51,313 nucleotides of DNA from Verrucomicrobia bacterium UBA3841 (GTDB lineage Bacteria > Verrucomicrobiota > Kiritimatiellia > RFP12 > UBA1067), in contig DGHT01000015.1 of assembly GCA_002392765.1 (NCBI GenBank), forward strand, positions 16,531 to 67,843, in the 5' to 3' direction. Position 1 is the first letter of the stretch. Every line of letters begins with the position of its first letter. Shown here piece after piece: positions 45,917 to 51,313 of the stretch. The position numbers were made by a program, and so were the translations under genes. The notes under the pieces were generated by a model, which did not search any database, had not been told where the DNA came from, and worked only from the letters and a program-made list of their open reading frames with translations.

Positions 45917-48333
45917 ACGGTATTTTCGGGAATGGATTTTTCTTCCTCGACGGCGGCATGGGCACGCAGCTGCAGGAGAAGGGGCTTCAGCCGGGGGATG
46001 TCCCGGAGCTCTGGAATCTGACACGCCCTGACGTCATATCCGCCGTCCACGCCGCCTATTTTGCCGCCGGCGCGGATGCCGTTTACGCCAACACTTTCGG
46101 CGCGAACGCCGCGAAATACCATGGCGACGCCCCGCTGGACGATGTGATCGCGGCGGGAATCGGATTGGCGCGCGGCGCGGCCCGGGCTGCCGGAGCGGGG
46201 AAGCTCGTGGCTCTCGACATCGGCCCCACCGGACGGCTTTTGAAGCCTTCGGGAGATTTCGAATTCGACCTGGCGTACGACGCCTTCGCCGCGCAGATAG
46301 CCTGCGGCGTCAAGGCGGGTGCCGACTTCATCGCGATTGAGACGATGGGCGACGCATACGAACTCAAAGCGGCCGTTCTGGCCGCGAAAGAGAATTCCCA
46401 TCTTCCAATTCTCGCCACCGTCGCGCTTGGCGAAGACGGAAAGCTTCTTACCGGAGCCGACGTGGAATGCGTCGCGGCGATTCTTGCGGGCCTGCGCGTC
46501 GATGCGATCGGATTGAATTGCGGATTCGGTCCCGACAGAATGCTTCCGTTCGTGCAAAGACTCGCGCGGGCGACGTCTTTGCCAATCGCCGTCAAACCGA
46601 ACGCCGGCCTTCCTGAAGTCGCGGACGGGCGCACGGTCTTTACCGTGGGTCCGGAGGCGTTCGCGGAAGACACGGCGGCGCTGGCTCGCGCCGGCGCGTC
46701 CATTGTCGGCGGATGCTGCGGCACGACGCCATCGCATATCGCGGCGCTGCGCAAGGCTCTGTCCGGGATGTCGCCGCGCCGCGCCGATCCGGCGCCGGAA
46801 CTGGTCGTAACTTCCGGATCGCGCGCAGTCGCAATAGGGTTCGGCGATACAGTCGTCATAGGTGAGCGCATAAATCCGACGGGCAAGAAGAAACTTCGTG
46901 CCGCGCTGTCGGAAGGGGATGTCGCCTACGTGCTGCGCGAGGCGGTGTCGCAGGCGGACGCCGGGGCGCACATCCTGGACGTCAACACCGGCGTCCCCGG
47001 ACTCGACGAGCCGTCCGTTCTTGATGCGACGGTTCAGGCGGTTCAGAGCGTCACGGATCTTCCTTTGCAGATCGACACGTCCGACACTGCCGCGCTAGAC
47101 CGCGCCCTGCGCCACTACAACGGCAAGGCGCTCGTCAATTCGGTGAACGGAAAGGAAGAGTCGATGTCCGCGGTTTTCCCGCTCGTAGCGAAGTACGGCG
47201 GTGCGGTAGTCGCGCTGACTCTCGACGAAAACGGCATACCGCCGACTGCGGAAGGGCGTCTCGCGATCGCAAAGCGCATCGTGGAGCGCGGCGCGGCGTA
47301 CGGACTGAAACCTTCAGACTTCCTGATCGACGTTCTCTGCCTCGCGGTAAGTTCCGGACAGGACGGAGCGAACGTAACGCTCGAATCGCTCCGACTGGTG
47401 CGCGCCGGACTCGGCTGCCGCACGTGTCTTGGCGTGTCGAACATCTCGTTCGGGCTCCCGGCGCGTCCGCTTCTCAACGCCGCGTTCTACACGATGGCGC
47501 TCGCGAACGGATTGTCGGCAGGAATCGTAAATCCGTTCGCGGCGGACATGATGGCATCGTACCGCGCATACCGGGCGCTTACGGGCAGGGATAATGCGTT
47601 TTCCTCGTGGATAGAAGCATACAAAGAATGGACTCCAGCCTCGCCGGCCGCTGCGCGGACCTCCGCGCGCGCGGCGGAAAGCGCCGGGGCCGCGGACGGT
47701 TCGCCGCTCGCGTCGGCGATCAGGCACGGCCTCAAGGCCGATGCCGCGGCGTTCGCGAACGAAGAGCTTTCGCGCGGCGCCGGTCCGCTCGACATCATAT
47801 CCGGCGGAATAGTCCCCGCGCTGGAAGAGGTCGGCAGGGGGTTCGAATCCGGGAGCGTGTTTCTCCCGCAGCTGCTGATGGCCGCCGAGGCGGCCGGGGC
47901 GGCGTTCGACGCCGTCCGCGCCGCGTTCCCCGCGCGCGAGGGGGAAACGGCGAGAGGGCCGATAATCATGGCGACCGTCAAAGGCGACATCCACGACATC
48001 GGCAAGAATATCTGCCGCGCGCTTCTGGAGAACTACGGATTCAAGGTGGTCGATCTCGGACGCGACGTCCCGCCGGAGACGATTGCAGAGGCAGCGCGCC
48101 GCGAAAAGGCGCGGCTCGTCGGACTTTCCGCTCTTATGACAACGACGGTCCGCTTCATGGAAGAGACGGTGAAACTCGTGCATGAAAAAGTACCCGGTTG
48201 CGAGACGACGGTCGGCGGCGCGGTTATGACGGCGGATTACGCGCGCAAAATTGGATCCGACTACTACTGCAAAGACGCGATGGAACTGGTCCGCCTTGCG
48301 GAACGTCTTTTCCCGCAGACGCCGCGAGGCTGA
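45913..48333 (+). CDS. metH: Cobalamin-dependent methionine synthase lacking the activation domain
   Basis: 806 aa instead of about 1200. Order: homocysteine-binding barrel (FLDGGMGTQLQ; zinc cysteines in GLNCGFG and GGCCGTTPSH), pterin-binding barrel from about 310 (VIGERINPTGKKKLR, DVNTGVPG), cap, and B12-binding Rossmann domain with the cobalt ligand His694 in KGDIHDIGKN. It transfers methyl from methyl-THF to homocysteine. ATG 45913 follows AAAGGAG by 10 nt and overlaps the reactivation-domain gene by ATGA; longer upstream readings are out-of-frame artefacts of that gene. No cobalamin riboswitch was seen. Confidence 0.95.
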   Translation: MNGIFGNGFFFLDGGMGTQLQEKGLQPGDVPELWNLTRPDVISAVHAAYFAAGADAVYANTFGANAAKYHGDAPLDDVIAAGIGLARGAARAAGAGKLVALDIGPTGRLLKPSGDFEFDLAYDAFAAQIACGVKAGADFIAIETMGDAYELKAAVLAAKENSHLPILATVALGEDGKLLTGADVECVAAILAGLRVDAIGLNCGFGPDRMLPFVQRLARATSLPIAVKPNAGLPEVADGRTVFTVGPEAFAEDTAALARAGASIVGGCCGTTPSHIAALRKALSGMSPRRADPAPELVVTSGSRAVAIGFGDTVVIGERINPTGKKKLRAALSEGDVAYVLREAVSQADAGAHILDVNTGVPGLDEPSVLDATVQAVQSVTDLPLQIDTSDTAALDRALRHYNGKALVNSVNGKEESMSAVFPLVAKYGGAVVALTLDENGIPPTAEGRLAIAKRIVERGAAYGLKPSDFLIDVLCLAVSSGQDGANVTLESLRLVRAGLGCRTCLGVSNISFGLPARPLLNAAFYTMALANGLSAGIVNPFAADMMASYRAYRALTGRDNAFSSWIEAYKEWTPASPAAARTSARAAESAGAADGSPLASAIRHGLKADAAAFANEELSRGAGPLDIISGGIVPALEEVGRGFESGSVFLPQLLMAAEAAGAAFDAVRAAFPAREGETARGPIIMATVKGDIHDIGKNICRALLENYGFKVVDLGRDVPPETIAEAARREKARLVGLSALMTTTVRFMEETVKLVHEKVPGCETTVGGAVMTADYARKIGSDYYCKDAMELVRLAERLFPQTPRG

Positions 48334-48348
48334 TTTTCCGTCCGTCGG

Positions 48349-49812
48349 CTAATCTTTTTTCGCGCCGCAGACTCTCAGTATCTCGTTCGCGATCTCGATT
48401 GAAACGCCTGCCGTTTTCATGATTTCGTCCGCGCCTGCTTTGGCCACGCCCGAAATCGATCTGAACGTCCTGAGCAGTTTGGCTTTCTTCGCTTCGCCTA
48501 TCCCGACAACGCCGTCCAGGACCGATTCGCGAATAGTCTTCTCTCGCAGATTCCTGTGGTAGGTGATTGCGAAACGGTGCGCTTCGTCTCTCAGGCGCGT
48601 TATCACCATCAAAGCCTGCGAGTCGCGCGGCAGTGCGATGTCGTCGCGTCCGTCGTCGACTACGATCAGCTCCTGCTGTTTGGCGAGACCTACGGTGGGG
48701 ATGTCGGTGATTCCCAGTTCTGCGAACACGGCACGGGCGGCCCTCAGCTGCGTTATTCCGCCATCGCACACGTAAAGATCCGCGCGCGGGGATTTCGCGG
48801 CGATCGTCGATTCCGGTCCGTAGCGGCGGCGTACGACTTCCGCCATCGCCCTTGGATCGTCGGCGCCTTCGAAGCTTTCGATTTTGAATCTTCTGTAGAA
48901 GCGTCTGTCAGGGAGGCCGTCCCTCGCCACTACGAGCGATGCGACGTTGTGCGTGCCGAACAGGTTTGAAATGTCTACGCATTCGATCGTCCGCGGCGGT
49001 TTCTCGAGACCGATCGCCGCAGCCAGTTCCGCTATGCCGGCGATCGCTTCGTCGCGGCGCATGGAAGGAGGCTTTCTCGTGAAATGGGATTTGGCGATTT
49101 CCCTGAGCGCCGAGATCGTGTCGCGCAATGCGGACGCTTTTTCGAAATCCATTTCGGCCGCAGCCGTCTTCATCGCCGTTTTAAGTTCTTCGACGACGGC
49201 CGGACGTTTCCCTTCGAGAAACTCGCACGCCTCGAGAAATCTTTCCTTGTATCCGGCGGCGGAGATCCTGCCGATGCACGGCGCGGAGCAGGTCCTTATC
49301 ACATCGTCGATGCAGTGCTCGTGCGTCGAGGCGTCGGGGCGCAGTGCGCGGCACGATCGGATCCCGAAGCGCCGCTCTGCGAAATCCTTTGCCGCCCTCA
49401 CTACGGGGCTGGACGGGAACGGGCCGAAATATCTCGCGCCGTCGTCGCGAACGATGCGGACGCATTCGAAGCGCGGCCATTCGCCGCCGGCGTCGGCCTT
49501 GAGCGCGAGGTATCTTTTGTCGTCGCGCATCAGGATGTTGAAATGGGGTTTGTGCTTCTTGATCAGCGAAGCTTCAGTCAGCAGGCTTTCGGCCTCGTTC
49601 CGCACCGTCATGAATTCGAAATCCCAGACGGTGTCTACCATGCTTTTCACCTTCGGCGCGTGCTTGGCACCCGGGCGGAAATACGAAAGCACCCGCCTGC
49701 GGAGGTTTTTGGCTTTTCCCACGTATATTATCTTCCCGGCCCGGTCGCGCATTATGTAGCAGCCGGGGGATTGCGGCACTTCCTTGAGGCGTGCGCGTAT
49801 CAGGTCCGTCAT
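48349..49812 (-). CDS. uvrC: UvrABC excinuclease subunit C (short)
   Basis: 487 aa, against about 600 in most bacteria. UvrC makes both cuts around DNA lesions. Seen: GIY-YIG domain (SPGCYIMRDRAGKIIYVGKAKNLRRR), the ADFEKAS-like UVR motif (AAAEMDFEKASALRD), RNase H-like nuclease (ECVDISNLFGTHNVAS, LYVCDGGITQL, RLRDEAHRFAITYHR), and a helix-hairpin-helix end (VVGIGEAKKAKLLRTF). All catalytic regions are present, so the shortness reflects linker loss rather than damage. Last gene of the minus-strand rsfS-tatA-uvrC operon; its start overlaps tatA by 4 nt. It converges with metH. Confidence 0.94.
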   Translation of the reverse strand: MTDLIRARLKEVPQSPGCYIMRDRAGKIIYVGKAKNLRRRVLSYFRPGAKHAPKVKSMVDTVWDFEFMTVRNEAESLLTEASLIKKHKPHFNILMRDDKRYLALKADAGGEWPRFECVRIVRDDGARYFGPFPSSPVVRAAKDFAERRFGIRSCRALRPDASTHEHCIDDVIRTCSAPCIGRISAAGYKERFLEACEFLEGKRPAVVEELKTAMKTAAAEMDFEKASALRDTISALREIAKSHFTRKPPSMRRDEAIAGIAELAAAIGLEKPPRTIECVDISNLFGTHNVASLVVARDGLPDRRFYRRFKIESFEGADDPRAMAEVVRRRYGPESTIAAKSPRADLYVCDGGITQLRAARAVFAELGITDIPTVGLAKQQELIVVDDGRDDIALPRDSQALMVITRLRDEAHRFAITYHRNLREKTIRESVLDGVVGIGEAKKAKLLRTFRSISGVAKAGADEIMKTAGVSIEIANEILRVCGAKKD

Positions 49813-49994
49813 TGCAGACGCTTCGGCTCGTCGTCTGGCCTGTTGCCCTCTTCGATGCCTTTCTTGAATTCGCCCTTGGCGCGTCCGAGCGATCTTGCGA
49901 TGTCTGGTATCTTCTTCCCGCCTACGAGAAGAACAATGACGGCAAGGCAGATCAAGAGGGAAAGAGGACTCATATTCTGGATGAACGACAGCAT
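49809..49994 (-). CDS. tatA: Sec-independent translocase TatA/TatE-type protein
   Basis: 61 aa. One N-terminal membrane helix (SLLICLAVIVLLVGGKKIP), the conserved FGGKKIP-like hinge, an amphipathic helix (DIARSLGRAKGEFKKGI) and a charged tail are the full TatA plan. It forms the pore-like part of the twin-arginine export system. AAGGAG precedes its ATG. No tatB or tatC is next to it. Its stop overlaps the uvrC start. Confidence 0.9.
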   Translation of the reverse strand: MLSFIQNMSPLSLLICLAVIVLLVGGKKIPDIARSLGRAKGEFKKGIEEGNRPDDEPKRLQ

Positions 49995-50025
49995 GGCTTT
50001 TGTCTCCTTGGTTTTTCAGGTCTGG

Positions 50026-50346
50026 TTATTTTGTCCAAAGTTTCTCGAGTGCGTAGTATCTGCGCGCCTCGGGCGAGAATACGTGTACGACCACATCGAC
50101 ATAGTCGACAGCGATCCATCCGGAGTCCGGATCGCCGGACATGCGGTATTTCTGCACGCCCGCGTTTCTCATCGCGTTCTGCGATTCGGCGGCGAGCGCT
50201 TTCAAGTGCGGAGCGGCCGCGCCTGTGGCGACGACGAAGAAATCGGCAAGCGCGTTTTTGCCTGTCATGTCGTAGATTTTTACGTCGATTCCCTTGCGCG
50301 CCTCGAGCGCGGCTGCTATGGTTTCTGCTTGTTGCTTTGGTGTCAT
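50026..50346 (-). CDS. rsfS: Ribosomal silencing factor RsfS
   Basis: 106 aa. The start at 50346 (MTPKQQAETIAAAL) fits the family length; a longer reading from 50415 would run through the promoter. Seen: VKIYDMTGKNALADFFVVATG, HLKALAAESQNAM, SGDPDSGWIAVDYVDVVVHVFSPEARRYYALEKLW, the hallmarks of RsfS, which binds L14 and blocks 50S-30S joining in starvation. A TATAAT box ends 7 nt before the start and no Shine-Dalgarno is visible. Confidence 0.93.
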   Translation of the reverse strand: MTPKQQAETIAAALEARKGIDVKIYDMTGKNALADFFVVATGAAAPHLKALAAESQNAMRNAGVQKYRMSGDPDSGWIAVDYVDVVVHVFSPEARRYYALEKLWTK

Positions 50347-50353
50347 GCCCCAT

Positions 50354-50362
50354 ATTATATCA
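50354..50362 (-). promoter_or_regulatory. Extended -10 element of rsfS
   Basis: On the minus strand TGA-TATAAT, with the hexamer at 50359-50354, lies 7 nt before the rsfS ATG. No good -35 box is seen, so the extended -10 may carry the promoter. Confidence 0.55.
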
Positions 50363-50422
50363 AAAATTGCGCCCGATTTCCGGAAAAAATCGAAAAAACC
50401 CCCGAAAAAAGGCATTATTTGC

Positions 50423-50451
50423 TTGCAAAATCACAAAAACATTGGTATATT
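50423..50451 (+). promoter_or_regulatory. Promoter of the HU-family gene
   Basis: TTGCAA at 50423-50428, 17 nt, TATATT at 50446-50451. It gives a leader of about 47 nt with AAGGA before the ATG, in contrast to the leaderless genes nearby. Confidence 0.65.
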
Positions 50452-50504
50452 ATACTCAAACAGGTGCGAAGACGGTTTCGCGCTTGAAATTAAGGATCAA
50501 AAAA

Positions 50505-50810
50505 ATGGCTAAGAAAAAAGAAGTCGTTCCTACAACCAAGAGCGGAATAATCGCAGCCCTCGCCGAAGCCGGCGGTGTCACCAAGGCGCAGGCCGTGGCA
50601 ATCTACGAGAGGCTTATTGACCTCGCCGTCAAGGGCGCCCTCCAGGAAGAGAAGGGTTATATGCTTCCCGGAATCGGCAAGGTTAAGAAAGTCAGCCGCC
50701 CCGCCCGCAATGGCATCAACCCGATGACCAAGGAGCCTATCAAGATCAAGGCGAAGAAGGTTGTCAAGCTCATCGCTTGCAAGGCTCTCAAGGACGCGAT
50801 TCTTGGCTGA
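50505..50810 (+). CDS. HU/IHF-family DNA-binding protein
   Basis: 101 aa, slightly longer than HU (about 90). KSGIIAALAEAGGVTKAQAVAIYERLIDL is the helical dimer region, LPGIGKVKKVSRPARNGINPMTKEPIKI the DNA-bending beta-arm with the RNGxNP tip, and KAKKVVKLIACKALKDAI the C-terminal helix. It bends and compacts DNA as a nucleoid protein. AAGGA lies about 11 nt before the ATG. A strong terminator follows, so it is a single-gene unit just before the rRNA operon. Confidence 0.92.
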   Translation: MAKKKEVVPTTKSGIIAALAEAGGVTKAQAVAIYERLIDLAVKGALQEEKGYMLPGIGKVKKVSRPARNGINPMTKEPIKIKAKKVVKLIACKALKDAILG

Positions 50811-50837
50811 TTGAATTTTCAGTCCGTAGAAAATACG

Positions 50838-50877
50838 AAAGGCCTTTCCGCGTTGCGGAGAGGCCTTTTCCTTTTTG
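50838..50877 (+). terminator. Strong Rho-independent terminator
   Basis: A 14-bp stem (50838-50851 with 50855-50868, one G-U pair) with loop GTT, followed by a T-rich run. It ends the HU gene transcript. Confidence 0.88.
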
Positions 50878-50881
50878 CCGG

Positions 50882-50940
50882 ATAAAAAAATAAAAAAAAT
50901 AAATTTTCCTCTTGCATTCGTTTCGATTTTTTGATAAACT
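50882..50940 (+). promoter_or_regulatory. rRNA operon promoter with A/T-rich UP-like element
   Basis: TTGCAT at 50912-50917, 17 nt, TAAACT at 50935-50940, preceded by A-runs (50882-50903) resembling an UP element. It lies about 160 bases before 16S, as expected for an rRNA leader. Confidence 0.65.
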
Positions 50941-50997
50941 ATTGTCTCGTTCGCCCGAAAGGACGACATCGATCTTTGACAAGCGACCGTTTGGAGA

Positions 50998-51051
50998 ATG
51001 TCTCGACAAAGTTCGCAGGCCAGCCGCCTTGCGAACCTTCGGAAGAGACAT
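50998..51051 (+). other. Two-level stem-loop in the rRNA leader
   Basis: Outer stem ATGTCTC (50998-51004) with GAGACAT (51045-51051); inner stem GTTCGCA (51011-51017) with TGCGAAC (51030-51036). A sequence CTTTGACAAG upstream (50974-50983) might be a boxA-like antitermination site, but that is weak. Confidence 0.5.
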
Positions 51052-51100
51052 GGAAAGACATGTTTGTGTGAGGAGAAGAATAAAAAATACTCGAAGTTTT

Positions 51101-51313
51101 ATTTCTGAGAGTTTGATTCTGGCTCAGAACGAACGCTGGTAGCGTGGATTAGGCATGCAAGTCGAACGGGATCCGCGAGTTAGCAATAATGAGCGGTGAG
51201 AGTGGCGGATTGGCGAGGAACACGTGAGCAACCTGTCTTTGAGTTGGGGAAAACCGTTGGAAACGACGGCTAATACCGGATGTGGCGCCTGGCGACATCG
51301 CTGGAGCGCTAAA
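51101..51313 (+). rRNA. 16S ribosomal RNA, 5' part
   Basis: The conserved AGAGTTTGATTCTGGCTCAG at 51108-51127 corresponds to E. coli positions 8-27, so the RNA begins near 51101. It continues with AACGAACGCTGG and GCATGCAAGTCGAACG, then the variable V1 region and the conserved GGCTAATACCGGATG near V2. It runs off the window. The pattern suggests Verrucomicrobiota. It carries T where the common 27F site has C or A. Confidence 0.97.

Noticed and set aside
49084..50487. 467-codon plus-strand open frame
   Set aside because: Opposite uvrC, tatA and rsfS; no domain and shadow composition.

Overview
The window looks like part of a chromosome from a gut-type member of the Verrucomicrobiota, most likely class Kiritimatiellae. 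The evidence is the start of a 16S rRNA gene at the right edge, whose first bases (AACGAACGCTGGTAGCGTGG, then GCATGCAAGTCGAACG) resemble that group, plus Mla-type envelope genes, large secreted proteins and high-GC codon use. The lineage is inferred; no database was searched.

Left housekeeping part (1-16728, + strand): the tail of a Pro/Ala-rich protein and a terminator; pcnB and a membrane-anchored TPR protein; an mlaE-mlaF-mlaD lipid-transport cluster ending in a secreted-type zinc peptidase; ilvD; a zinc-finger-like unknown and pheT; two secreted unknowns around a PLP aminotransferase; ispE; and tRNA-Gln(UUG). ispE begins inside the poly-aspartate codons of the gene before it and ends inside the tRNA gene.

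Accessory island (16743-29851): about 13 kb bounded by two identical 76-bp direct repeats, the first 14 bp after tRNA-Gln. Each repeat carries an extended -10 promoter and a small hairpin. From the left copy runs a tight seven-gene operon: M48 peptidase with zinc ribbon, small helical protein, membrane zinc-ribbon protein, membrane TrkA-N-like/RyR-like protein, free RyR-domain protein, SIR2-like-TIR fusion, and a 1337-residue STAND NTPase with a membrane segment, YD-like repeats and a PDZ-like end. Then come debris of a DUF4143-type ATPase fused to a histidine-phosphatase scrap, an intact TIR-membrane-PDZ-like protein, an intact histidine phosphatase and a 20-codon TIR stub. I read this as a probable immune or stress-signalling island, several of whose parts belong to families known from antiphage and nucleotide-signalling systems. 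This combination is the best candidate for an undescribed system here. No integrase, transposase or CRISPR array was found.

Right part (29852-51313): a small secreted TPR-like protein driven by the second repeat; a histidine phosphatase overlapping a 3265-residue exported sialidase/LamG/LTD/CotH protein; a secreted transglutaminase-like protein with a possible caspase-like region; a U32-like Cys-rich protein; a metF, metH-reactivation-domain, metH operon; the minus-strand rsfS-tatA-uvrC operon; an HU-family gene with a strong terminator; and an rRNA promoter, leader and 16S start.

Several genes (pcnB, the zinc-finger unknown, the second histidine phosphatase, metF, rsfS) have a TATAAT box ending only 7-9 nt before the start codon, so their mRNAs are predicted to be leaderless. 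No gene-free stretch exceeds 300 bases.
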